Source: Alphaproteobacteria bacterium (GTDB taxonomy: Bacteria > Pseudomonadota > Alphaproteobacteria > GCA-2731375). Taken from it: a stretch of DNA of 12,979 nt. Both the position numbers and the translations under genes were made by a program. Within the stretch, counting starts at the first letter, position 1. Each line of letters begins with the position of its first letter. The stretch spans positions 1-12,979 of the forward strand of contig JASLMY010000142.1 of the NCBI GenBank assembly GCA_030746295.1, given 5' to 3'. The notes beneath the pieces are model-generated. The model was given only the letters and a program-made list of their open reading frames with translations, was not told the DNA's origin and did no database searches. Below, one piece after another: positions 1-6,865 of the stretch.

Positions 1-678
1 ATCCAACGCTGGCGCTCTGTCCTGCCGGACGCGGGAGAGCTCTTGATCGAGAGCTTCCCGCGCGCCAACAAGCACTATCTCGTCGCCTATCCCTTCGAGG
101 GCCGGCTGGCGCATCAGACGCTCGGCATGCTGCTGACCCGGCGGATGGAACGGGCCGGTTATCGCCCCCTGGGCTTCGTCGCCAGCGAATACGCGCTGGC
201 CGTCTGGAGCCTGGAGGAAGCGAGCCGGATCGCCGATCTCTTCGACGAGAACATGCTGGGCGACGACCTGGAGGAGTGGCTTGCCGAATCGAACCTGATG
301 AAGCGTAGCTTCCGCAACGTCGCCGTCATCGCCGGGCTGATCGAGCGGCGATTCCCGGGTGAGGAGAAGAGCGGCCGCCAAGTCACCTTTTCATCCGACC
401 TGATCTACGACGTTTTGCGCCGCTATCAGCCCGACCACGTGCTGCTGACCGCGACGCAAGCCGACGTCGCCCAAGGCCTGCTCGACATCCGCCGCTTGGG
501 CCAGATGCTGGGCCGGATCAAGGGCCACATCGTCTATCGCCGCCTGGAGCGGGTCTCGCCGCTGGCGGTGCCGCTGATGCTGGAGATCGGCCGCGAGCCG
601 GTCTATGGCCAGGCTATGGAGACCCTGCTGGGCGAGGCCGCCGATGCGCTCATCGACGAGGCCACCCGGTTGCTTTGA
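1..678 (+). CDS. Ligase-associated DEXH-box DNA helicase (Lhr-like), C-terminal part
   Basis: The reading frame is open from the first base and ends with TGA at 676-678, so about 225 C-terminal residues of a larger protein (family members are usually around 800 residues) are visible. The helicase motifs lie outside the window. What remains matches the C-terminal domain of Lhr-type helicases of the ligase-associated DNA-damage-response group: a segment around residues 18-50 reading FPRANKHYLVAYPFEGR, then LTRRMERAGYRP, and a helical tail with an RRLGQML-type stretch. These proteins are ATP-driven 3'-5' translocases thought to act in DNA repair with an ATP-dependent ligase and a nuclease. The call is strengthened by the next gene, pdeM, the usual partner, which begins 26 bp downstream on the same strand. 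The TTG codon at 43 is internal and not a real start. The family recognition is from memory of conserved sequence. Confidence 0.85.
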   Translation: MQRWRSVLPDAGELLIESFPRANKHYLVAYPFEGRLAHQTLGMLLTRRMERAGYRPLGFVASEYALAVWSLEEASRIADLFDENMLGDDLEEWLAESNLMKRSFRNVAVIAGLIERRFPGEEKSGRQVTFSSDLIYDVLRRYQPDHVLLTATQADVAQGLLDIRRLGQMLGRIKGHIVYRRLERVSPLAVPLMLEIGREPVYGQAMETLLGEAADALIDEATRLL

Positions 679-704
679 GCCTACGGCCGGCCTAGAAGGA
701 AATC

Positions 705-1388
705 GTGCTCGTCAACGGCGCCCGACTGCTGCCAGATCCTGCCGGCGGCCTCTATTGGCCCGACCGGGAGGTCCTGGTCGTGGCCGACCTGCATTTCGAG
801 AAGGGCTCGGCATATGCAGCGCGCGGCGCCTTGCTGCCGCCCTACGATACCCGCGCCACCCTGGCGCAACTCGGGGCGCTCATCGGCCGCCACGAACCGG
901 AAACCGTGATCTGCCTCGGCGACAGTTTCCACGATTCGGGCGCCGGCCAGCGGCTCGGGCAGGACGAGATCGCCGAGCTGGAAGAACTCGAGGAAGGGCG
1001 GAATTGGATCTGGATCGCCGGCAATCACGACCCTGCCCCACCAGCGTGGCTCGGTGGCCGGATCGAGCACGAAGTCGCCATGGGACCGCTCAGCTTTCGG
1101 CACGAGCCGCGGCCCGGCTCACCAGCGGGCGAGGTCGCGGGCCACCTGCATCCCAAGGCCGCGGTCGTCGTCAAGGGCCGCCGCCTGGTGCGGCGCTGCT
1201 TCGCCACGGACGGGCTGCGCCTGGTGCTGCCGGCCTTCGGCGCCTACACGGGCGGACTCGACGTTCTGGACCGGGCCTTCCGACCCTACCTCGGCGGCGA
1301 CTTCCGGGCCTTCATGCTGGGCCGCGACGAGGTTTACCCCGTAGCCTCCTCAAAGCTGGTCGCGATCGCCCCTAACGGCGCTTCATGA
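705..1388 (+). CDS. pdeM: Ligase-associated DNA damage response endonuclease PdeM
   Basis: A 227-residue calcineurin-like metallophosphoesterase. The metal-binding motifs appear in order: DLH at residues 28-30, GDSFHD at 72-77, GNHD at 106-109 and GHLHP at 146-150. No signal peptide or membrane segment is visible, so the protein is cytoplasmic. The family is a two-metal phosphodiesterase/endonuclease found beside the ligase-associated helicase, exonuclease and ATP-dependent ligase, and the upstream gene here is that helicase. The start is GTG at 705, preceded by GAAGGA (695-700) with a short 4-base spacer; no ATG upstream fits better. The stop codon lies inside the tail of the opposite-strand SDR gene, giving a 17-bp convergent overlap (1372-1388), so the two transcripts are complementary at their 3' ends. 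Confidence 0.92.
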   Translation: MLVNGARLLPDPAGGLYWPDREVLVVADLHFEKGSAYAARGALLPPYDTRATLAQLGALIGRHEPETVICLGDSFHDSGAGQRLGQDEIAELEELEEGRNWIWIAGNHDPAPPAWLGGRIEHEVAMGPLSFRHEPRPGSPAGEVAGHLHPKAAVVVKGRRLVRRCFATDGLRLVLPAFGAYTGGLDVLDRAFRPYLGGDFRAFMLGRDEVYPVASSKLVAIAPNGAS

Positions 1389-2163
1389 AGGCCCAGATCA
1401 GTCGCCTGGCGGCGATGCGCGGAAGCAGGCGCTCGACCAGCGGCACCAGGCGGTTTCGCAATCCTGGCAAGACGACGGCGCGCCCGGCCATGCAGCCCCG
1501 ATAGGCCGCCTTGGCGACCGATTCGGCGCTCGCTTGGCTGAACCTCAGAAGGTGTGTCCCCAGCAGGCCGGAGCGCTCGTGGAACCGGGATTCGGTCAAC
1601 CCCGGGCAGAGACAGGTAACGGTGACGCCCGTCCCTGACAGTTCCGTCTGAAGCGCCTCGGAAAGCCGTAGGACGTAGGCCTTGGAGGCGAAGTAACTGG
1701 CCATCATCGGCCCCGGCAGGAAGGCGACGGTGGAAGCGACGTTCAGGATCCGGCCGCGGCCGCGGCCGACCATGCGCTCGCCGAAGAGATGGCTCAGCAT
1801 CGTCAAGGCAACGACGTTCACCTGGATCAGCTCTTGGTGCTCCGCCAGAGTGCGTTGATGAAAAGGGCCGTAGAGGCCGAGGCCCGCATTGTTAACGAGG
1901 ATGTCGACTTCGAGGCCGAGCGCTGCGACCGCATCGAAGAGCGATTGCGCCGCGTCTGGCAAGCTCAAGTCTTGGACGATGCAGGACACCTCAACACCGT
2001 GCTCGTTTCGAAGGCTCGCCGCCAAGCTCTCCAGCCGCTCGGCATTGCGCGCCGTCAGCACGAGATCGTGTCCGTGTTGCGCGAAGACCTCGGCGAGCGC
2101 CCGACCGATGCCCGAGGAAGAGCCGGTGACGAGGGCCGTGCCGGGTGTCGCCGTCGACGTCAT
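1372..2163 (-). CDS. SDR-family NAD(P)-dependent oxidoreductase
   Basis: A 263-residue classical short-chain dehydrogenase/reductase. Visible landmarks are the Rossmann motif TGSSSGIG (residues 13-20), NNAG (91-94), and the catalytic set N116, S144, Y157 and K161 in the usual YxxxK arrangement. The protein resembles the COG0300/DltE-like branch, which has a longer C-terminal region rich in Arg and Leu. The substrate cannot be read from sequence; these enzymes interconvert alcohols and carbonyls using NAD(P)H. The ATG start is preceded by a GAGGCGAGG-type ribosome site, only 10 bp after the stop of the E1 beta gene, so it is the third gene of the E1 alpha/E1 beta operon. It may reduce or oxidise the product of that enzyme, which is an inference. 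Its 3' end overlaps pdeM by 17 bp, tail to tail. Confidence 0.9.
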   Translation of the reverse strand: MTSTATPGTALVTGSSSGIGRALAEVFAQHGHDLVLTARNAERLESLAASLRNEHGVEVSCIVQDLSLPDAAQSLFDAVAALGLEVDILVNNAGLGLYGPFHQRTLAEHQELIQVNVVALTMLSHLFGERMVGRGRGRILNVASTVAFLPGPMMASYFASKAYVLRLSEALQTELSGTGVTVTCLCPGLTESRFHERSGLLGTHLLRFSQASAESVAKAAYRGCMAGRAVVLPGLRNRLVPLVERLLPRIAARRLIWAFMKRR

Positions 2164-2173
2164 GCGCCTCGCC

Positions 2174-3151
2174 TCAAGCGGCGGCGAGCTCCTTGGCCGC
2201 CGCCGCCATGGCCTCGGGCGTGACCCGAACCCGGTCCTCCAGCGGCTTGGCGTAGGAGATCGGCGCCCGGGGCGCTCCCAGACGGCGGATCGGCGCCTTC
2301 AGGGCGCCCGACCGCTCTTCTGCCATGGTCGCCGCAATCTCGGCCCCGAAGCCGCCGACCTGCACCGATTCCTGCGCGATCAGCAAGCGTCCGGTCTTCT
2401 CGATCGAGCCGAGGACGCAGTCCTTGTCCCAGGGCCAAAGCGTGCGCAGGTCGACGACCTCGACGGAGACGCCGTCTGCCGCCGCCAGGTCGGCCGCGAC
2501 CTCGGCCAAACCGACCATCCGCGACCAGGTAACGATGGTTACGTCATCGCCCTCGCGCGCCAGCCGCGCTTTGCCCAACGGCACCAGATAGTCGTCGTCA
2601 TCCGGCACTTCGCCCGGAACCGGCCAGAGGTCCTTGTGCTCCATGTAGACGACGGGGTCGTCGTTGCGGATGGCGGACTTCAAGAGGCCTTTATTGTCGG
2701 CGGCCGTCGCCGGCGTCACCACTACCAGGCCCGGTATATGGACGTACCAGGATTCGAGCGACTGGGAATGCTGTGCCGCCGAGGAACGCCACATCCCGAT
2801 CGGCTCGCGTACCACCAGCGGCACGCGGGCCTGGCCGCCGAACATGAAGCGGGCCTTTGCCGCCTGGTTCACCAGCTCGTCGACGGCGCAGAGCGCGAAG
2901 TCCGAGAACCGCATCTCCACCACCGGGCGACTGCCGACCAGCGCGGCGCCCACCGAGGCACCCATGATCGTCGCCTCCGAGATCGGAGTATCGGCGATCC
3001 GCTCGGGCCCGAATTCGTCCACCAAGCCCCGATATTGGCCGAAGACGCCGCCCCGGCCCAGATCCTCGCCCAGCGCCCAGACCGTCTTATCGCGCCGCAT
3101 CTCCTCGGCCAGCGCCTGGATCGCGGCCTCGGCATAGGTCATCTCGCTCAT
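2174..3151 (-). CDS. Alpha-ketoacid (acetoin/pyruvate-type) dehydrogenase E1 component, beta subunit
   Basis: 325 residues, the usual length for a separate E1 beta subunit (about 325-340). Features in order: GED at residues 28-30; ISEA at 57-60 carrying the TPP-activating glutamate E59; a GMWRSSAAQHSQS stretch with the conserved active-site His at H128; HIPG at 138-141; and EVVDLRTLWPWD at 231-242, which marks the start of the C-terminal transketolase-like domain. With E1 alpha it forms an alpha2beta2 enzyme that decarboxylates a 2-oxo acid, or cleaves acetoin, using TPP. The ATG overlaps the E1 alpha stop (ATGA, 3148-3151), implying translational coupling. Pyruvate, branched-chain and acetoin versions cannot be separated by eye. 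The lack of E2 and E3 genes nearby is unusual for the dedicated acetoin and branched-chain operons. Confidence 0.9.
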   Translation of the reverse strand: MSEMTYAEAAIQALAEEMRRDKTVWALGEDLGRGGVFGQYRGLVDEFGPERIADTPISEATIMGASVGAALVGSRPVVEMRFSDFALCAVDELVNQAAKARFMFGGQARVPLVVREPIGMWRSSAAQHSQSLESWYVHIPGLVVVTPATAADNKGLLKSAIRNDDPVVYMEHKDLWPVPGEVPDDDDYLVPLGKARLAREGDDVTIVTWSRMVGLAEVAADLAAADGVSVEVVDLRTLWPWDKDCVLGSIEKTGRLLIAQESVQVGGFGAEIAATMAEERSGALKAPIRRLGAPRAPISYAKPLEDRVRVTPEAMAAAAKELAAA

Positions 3152-4134
3152 GCCGGCGCCCCTATGTCTTGAACGTCGGTAAAGGCCTGGCTGAGGTCGG
3201 GATAGGGTGCCGCGATCGCCGCCGCTTCGGCTTGGGCCATCTCGGCTTCCGCTGCCTCGCGTGCCTCGACCAACCGGTCGGCCGGGACTCCCAGATCGGC
3301 GAGCTGAGCTTCGGCACGGAGAAGCGGATCCTGCTTCCCATGCTCGGCCACTTCGGCCTCGGGTCGATAATGGCCGGGATCGGCCGTCGTGTGGCCCCTC
3401 AGGCGGTAGGTCCGGGCGACGATCAACATCGGCCCGCCGCCGGCGCGGATCTTGGCCAGGCAGTCGCCGACCAGGCCGTCCAGCGCCACGACGTCGTTGC
3501 CGTCAGCCACCACGGCGGGAACGTCCAGGCCTTGGGCCCGCGCCGCGGCACCCTCGCCGGCGGTCACCGCCGAGCCGCGTGTCGTGGAGGCGAAACCGTT
3601 GTCCTCGCAAACGAAAAGCACCGGCAGGCCGAAGATCTTGGCCCAGTTGAGACCTTCCAGGAATGGCCCCCGGTTGATCGCGCCGTCGCCGAAGAAACAG
3701 GCCACGACACGGGCATCGCCCCTGATCTTGGCACCGTGCGCGGCGCCGACGGCGATCGGAATGCCGGCCGCGACGACGCCGTTGGCGCCCAGCATCCCGA
3801 CCGAGAAGTCGGCGATGTGCATCGAGCCGCCCTTACCGCCGCAGGTGCCACCTTGCTTGCCGCAGAGCTCCAACATCATCGCCGCCGGGTCGGTGCCCTT
3901 GGCGATGCAATGGCCGTGGCCGCGGTGCGTGGTGGTGATCTGGTCCTCGGTCCGAAGGTTGGCGCAAACGCCGACCGCCACCGCCTCCTGGCCGATCGAC
4001 TGATGCACCGCACCGCCGACATGGCCGGCCTTCTGGGCCCGCTCGGCCGCCTCCTCGAAGGCGCGGATGCGGCACATGGTTCGGTACTGTCCGAGCAGCC
4101 GCTCGGCATCGACGTTGGACGATGTTTGGCTCAC
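3148..4134 (-). CDS. Thiamine pyrophosphate-dependent dehydrogenase E1 component, alpha subunit
   Basis: 328 residues from the chosen start. Visible motifs: HQSIGQEA (44-51), THRGHGH (69-75), GGKGGSMH (99-106), the TPP/Mg motif GDGAIN (149-154) and EDNGFA (177-182) closing it. These are the standard E1 alpha signatures of pyruvate, branched-chain and acetoin dehydrogenases. Partner of the E1 beta subunit encoded immediately downstream with a 4-bp overlap. Start choice: the frame is open to a GTG at 4167, but the internal GTG at 4134 has a strong GGGAGG at 4141-4146 with a 6-base spacer, and it removes an 11-residue extension (MAHLLTVGRIG) that lacks a ribosome site. I therefore use 4134. The gene is divergent from the duplicated-domain gene at 4245, and the control region is shared. 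The exact 2-oxo substrate is unknown. Confidence 0.9.
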   Translation of the reverse strand: MSQTSSNVDAERLLGQYRTMCRIRAFEEAAERAQKAGHVGGAVHQSIGQEAVAVGVCANLRTEDQITTTHRGHGHCIAKGTDPAAMMLELCGKQGGTCGGKGGSMHIADFSVGMLGANGVVAAGIPIAVGAAHGAKIRGDARVVACFFGDGAINRGPFLEGLNWAKIFGLPVLFVCEDNGFASTTRGSAVTAGEGAAARAQGLDVPAVVADGNDVVALDGLVGDCLAKIRAGGGPMLIVARTYRLRGHTTADPGHYRPEAEVAEHGKQDPLLRAEAQLADLGVPADRLVEAREAAEAEMAQAEAAAIAAPYPDLSQAFTDVQDIGAPA

Positions 4135-4140
4135 TCCGAT

Positions 4141-4146
4141 CCTCCC
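4141..4146 (-). promoter_or_regulatory. Ribosome binding site deciding the E1 alpha start
   Basis: On the minus strand GGGAGG stands 6 bases before the GTG at 4134-4132. It lies downstream of the alternative GTG at 4167, so it can only serve the shorter protein. This is the reason for annotating the start at 4134. Confidence 0.75.
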
Positions 4147-4205
4147 GACGGTCAGCAGGTGCGCCACTTGTATAAGCTTTTTCCGCCGGGTAGAAGTGCT
4201 GCCCG

Positions 4206-4221
4206 GGTCGGACTTCCGACC
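4206..4221. promoter_or_regulatory. Perfect inverted repeat, candidate operator or 5' UTR hairpin
   Basis: GGTCGGA-CT-TCCGACC is a perfect 7-bp inverted repeat with a 2-base centre, ending 8 bases before the GGGAGG ribosome site of the gene at 4245. As DNA it has the form of an operator for a dimeric repressor. As RNA it would fold into a GGTCGG/CCGACC stem with an ACTT loop beside the ribosome site. No regulator gene is present in the window. The repeat is seen directly; its function is inferred. Confidence 0.4.
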
Positions 4222-4244
4222 GCAATCACGGGAGGCGCGCCAAG

Positions 4245-5084
4245 ATGAGCGACAGCGGAGCCGAGGCGCCCCGGATCGTCACCGCCGACAGCGTCACCAA
4301 GCTCGGGCCCGAGCACAAGGACCAGGTTCTGATCGGTGCCAGCCACGGTGGCGTCTATGCCGGCTATCTCGCGGCCAAGGCACGGGTTCGGGCGGTGATC
4401 TTGAACGATGCCGGCATCGGTAAGGACCAGGCGGGGATCGGCTCGCTCGGCTATCTGGACGAGGTCGGCCTGCCGGCCGCCACCGTCGACAACATGACCG
4501 CCCGCATTGCCGACGGCGAGGACATGATGCGCCGCGGCCAGATCCGCCACGTAAACCAGGCCGCCGGGGCGCTCGGCTGCCGGCCGGGCATGTCGGCGAT
4601 GGCCTGTGCCGAGGCCATGCTGGCCGCGGCGCCGTTCACGGGCGCGGCCCCGGTATACGAGGAAAGCCGCTTCCTCTTCCGCGAAGGTCCGGGCGAGCCC
4701 CAAGTCTGGGGCGTCGATTCCGCGTCGCTGCTTCGACCCGAAGACGCTGGCCAAATCGTCTTCACCGCCAGTCACGGCGCACTTCTGGGCGGCAGGCCGG
4801 ATTCGGCGATCTCGGTGCCGGTGCTCGCCTGCGCCTTCAACGACGCCGGCCTCGGTATCGACGACATCGGCATCAGCCGCCTGCCGGTCCTGGACGAGAG
4901 GGGTATCGCCGCGGTCACGGTGGACGTCCGCACGGCCCGCGTCGGCGATGTCCGCTCCAGCTGGGAGACCGGGCGGATCAGCCACTTCAACGGCGCCGCG
5001 GCCGGCGTCGGTATGGAAATCGGCATGAGCCTGTCGGACTTCGCCGAGGCCACAATCCGGCACCACATGGCAGCAAGCGAGTGA
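4245..5084 (+). CDS. Uncharacterised protein with two tandem ~100-residue ASHG/NDAG units, partner of TPP enzyme
   Basis: 279 residues; I do not recognise a named family. The protein is an internal duplication. Unit A (about residues 27-126) and unit B (about 170-271) share, in the same order and spacing, ASHG (32-35 and 175-178), NDAG (54-57 and 199-202), LDE-x-G-x-AA-x-TVD (71-82 and 216-227), TAR (85-87 and 230-232), G[QR]I-x-H-x-N-x-AA (98-107 and 243-252) and GMS (115-117 and 260-262). A ~43-residue linker joins them. There is no signal peptide or membrane segment. The ATG is supported by GGGAGG at 4230-4235. The stop overlaps the start of the TPP-enzyme gene (GTGA, 5081-5084), so the two are very probably co-translated and act in one pathway or complex. 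Conserved Ser, His, Asn and Asp in both units suggest an enzyme or ligand-binding fold, but no reaction can be assigned. Confidence 0.85.
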   Translation: MSDSGAEAPRIVTADSVTKLGPEHKDQVLIGASHGGVYAGYLAAKARVRAVILNDAGIGKDQAGIGSLGYLDEVGLPAATVDNMTARIADGEDMMRRGQIRHVNQAAGALGCRPGMSAMACAEAMLAAAPFTGAAPVYEESRFLFREGPGEPQVWGVDSASLLRPEDAGQIVFTASHGALLGGRPDSAISVPVLACAFNDAGLGIDDIGISRLPVLDERGIAAVTVDVRTARVGDVRSSWETGRISHFNGAAAGVGMEIGMSLSDFAEATIRHHMAASE

Positions 5085-6853
5085 ACGAAATGAGCGACAG
5101 CGCCAAAGCGACCCAGAGCAATCGACCCAACGAGCACCTGACCGGCGGCCAGGCGATGGCGCGGATCATGAAGCTGCATGAGGCCGGGCCGATGTTCGGC
5201 ATGGGTGGCTTCCAACTGCTGGCCTTCTACGATGCCATGGCCGATGCGGGCCTAAAGCACAACCTCATCAACGACGAGCGTTGCGGCGCCGTCGCCGCCG
5301 ACGCCTGGGCCCGGATTACCGGACGGCCCGGCATCTGCGACGGGACACTGGGGCCCGGCGCCACCAACCTGACCACGGGGCTGGTGGAATCGCTGAACGC
5401 CGGCGTCCCCATCATCGCCTTCACCGGCGACACCAACCGCGACCATTCCTGGAAGAACATGACCCAGGAGGCGCGCCAGCTCGAAATTCTCGCGCCGGCG
5501 GTGAAAGAGGTCATCCGTATCGAGAAGATCCAGCGGATTCCGGAATTGCTCCGCCGCGCCTATCAGGTCGCGACCTCGGGCCGGCCGGGGCCGGTGCTGG
5601 TCGACGTGCCCGAGGACGTCTGTCACGGCGAGCACGAGTTCGACGGCGACGACCTCCATGCCGACTTGGGCGCGCTGTCGATCCCGGCAATGCGCGTCCG
5701 ACCCGACGCGACGGAGCTGGATCGGGCGGCGGCCCTGTTGGCTGGCGCCAAGCGACCGATCATCCTGGCCGGCGGCGGCGTCCACTTGAGCGGGGCGCAA
5801 GCGGCACTGACCGCCTTCGCCGAGGCCCATGCTATTCCCGTTGCTCACACCATGAGCGGCAAGGGCGCCATCCCTTGCACGCATCCCTTGTCGCTCGGCC
5901 TTTTCGGCCGCTATTCGCGGATCGCAAACGACGTCCTGGAGGCGAGCGACTGCATCCTGGTGATCGGCTGCAAGCTCGGCGAGATCGCGACCAAGCGTTA
6001 CGTCTTGCCGCCGCGTGAGATTCCGCTGATCCACCTCGAGATCGTGGCCGAGGAGATCGGCCGCTGCGTGCCGCCGGAGATCGCGCTTTGGGGCGATGCC
6101 GAGGCCGGCATCCAAGACCTCGACGCAGCGCTTGCCGACGGCGCCGAGCGGGCGCGGGCAGATCGCGCTGGCTATGCCGGCGAGGTCGAGACCCGCATGG
6201 CCGCCTGGCGCCAGGAGGTGATGCCGCGCCTGACCTCGGACGAAAGCCCGGTCAACATGGCCCGGATGTGCCACGAGCTGAACCAGGTGCTGCCGGAGGA
6301 TGCGATCGTGGTCGCCGACGGCGGCTTCGCGGCACATTGGACGGGGTTGCTCTACGACACCAAGCGGGCCGGCCGCGGCATCATCGCCAACCGCGGCTTC
6401 GCCTCCATCGGCTACGGCTTGCCGGGCTCGATGGGCGCGCAACTGGCCGCCCCCGATCGGCCGGTTGTCGGGATCACCGGCGATGGCGGCTTCAACATGG
6501 TGATCGGCGAGCTGGAGACGGCGAAGCGCCTGGGCACGGGCTTCACCGTCCTGATCGTCAACAACGCTGCCTCCGGCTACGTCAAGGCGCTGCAACAGGC
6601 CCTCTTCGGCGGCCACTTCCAGTCGAGCGACCTGGAGGAGATGAACTACGCCGAAATCGCCACTGCTTTCGGCTGTCACGGCATCCGGGTCGAGACCCCG
6701 GACCAGTTGGCCGGCGCCATTCGCGACGGCATGGCCGAGCGGTCCCTGCCCTCGGTGATCGACGTCAAGGTGACGCGCGACCCGGCCAAGATGCTGCCGG
6801 GCGTCGACAGCCGCGCCCAGGCCCCGGCCCGCAAGGGCGACCGCATCGCCTGA
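5081..6853 (+). CDS. Acetolactate-synthase-like thiamine pyrophosphate-binding enzyme
   Basis: 590 residues with the three-domain layout of the acetolactate synthase/pyruvate oxidase superfamily. The N-terminal pyrimidine domain (about 20-190) carries the TPP-activating glutamate E66 in NDERCGA and the signature GPGATNL (91-97). The central domain spans about 205-355. The C-terminal pyrophosphate domain (about 395-565) carries GDGGFN (467-472) and NN at 494-495, the two ends of the TPP/Mg motif. The family makes or breaks C-C bonds next to a carbonyl. Which member this is cannot be decided; it lacks an adjacent regulatory subunit gene (ilvN), so true branched-chain biosynthesis is unlikely. 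The start is taken as GTG at 5081 because of the GTGA overlap with the preceding gene; an ATG three codons on (5090) is possible. A ~20-residue polar extension precedes the fold. The gene ends 12 bp from the convergent FIST gene. Confidence 0.88.
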   Translation: MNEMSDSAKATQSNRPNEHLTGGQAMARIMKLHEAGPMFGMGGFQLLAFYDAMADAGLKHNLINDERCGAVAADAWARITGRPGICDGTLGPGATNLTTGLVESLNAGVPIIAFTGDTNRDHSWKNMTQEARQLEILAPAVKEVIRIEKIQRIPELLRRAYQVATSGRPGPVLVDVPEDVCHGEHEFDGDDLHADLGALSIPAMRVRPDATELDRAAALLAGAKRPIILAGGGVHLSGAQAALTAFAEAHAIPVAHTMSGKGAIPCTHPLSLGLFGRYSRIANDVLEASDCILVIGCKLGEIATKRYVLPPREIPLIHLEIVAEEIGRCVPPEIALWGDAEAGIQDLDAALADGAERARADRAGYAGEVETRMAAWRQEVMPRLTSDESPVNMARMCHELNQVLPEDAIVVADGGFAAHWTGLLYDTKRAGRGIIANRGFASIGYGLPGSMGAQLAAPDRPVVGITGDGGFNMVIGELETAKRLGTGFTVLIVNNAASGYVKALQQALFGGHFQSSDLEEMNYAEIATAFGCHGIRVETPDQLAGAIRDGMAERSLPSVIDVKVTRDPAKMLPGVDSRAQAPARKGDRIA

Positions 6854-6865
6854 AGTGGAAAGCCG

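Larger units (their letters stand above)
4135..4244. promoter_or_regulatory. Divergent control region between the E1 operon and the duplicated-protein/TPP operon
   Basis: This 110-bp stretch separates two divergent operons and must hold at least part of both promoters. The only AT-rich patch is 4168-4182 (TTGTATAAGCTTTTT). It reads as a -10-like TATAAG on the plus strand (4171-4176) and TATACA or TTATAC on the minus strand (4175-4169). I found no convincing -35 hexamer at the right distance on either strand, so sigma-70 promoter calls here are weak. An inverted repeat lies at 4206-4221 and a GGGAGG ribosome site for the plus-strand gene at 4230-4235, 9 bases before its ATG. Confidence 0.4.

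Noticed and set aside
1889..3172. 427-codon open frame on the plus strand across SDR and E1 beta
   Set aside because: It overlaps two motif-bearing genes on the other strand and shows no motif of its own.
3169..4248. 359-codon open frame on the plus strand across the E1 alpha gene
   Set aside because: Antisense shadow of a clear E1 alpha gene. It has no family motifs or ribosome site, and a His/Asp/Gly-rich composition typical of GC-rich reverse frames.
4152..5066. 304-codon open frame on the minus strand across the duplicated-domain gene
   Set aside because: The opposite frame has an internal duplication conserved at protein level, a strong ribosome site and coupling to the next gene; this one has none.
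5252..6679. 475-codon open frame on the minus strand across the TPP-enzyme gene
   Set aside because: Same cause: it lies wholly inside a well-supported gene, and its composition is that of a reverse-frame shadow.
5081..6853. Identification as sulfoacetaldehyde acetyltransferase (Xsc) because a TauD-type gene is nearby
   Set aside because: The TauD-type enzyme is in a different, convergent operon and lacks recalled taurine contacts; no phosphotransacetylase or sulfite exporter gene is present; generic TPP motifs do not support it.
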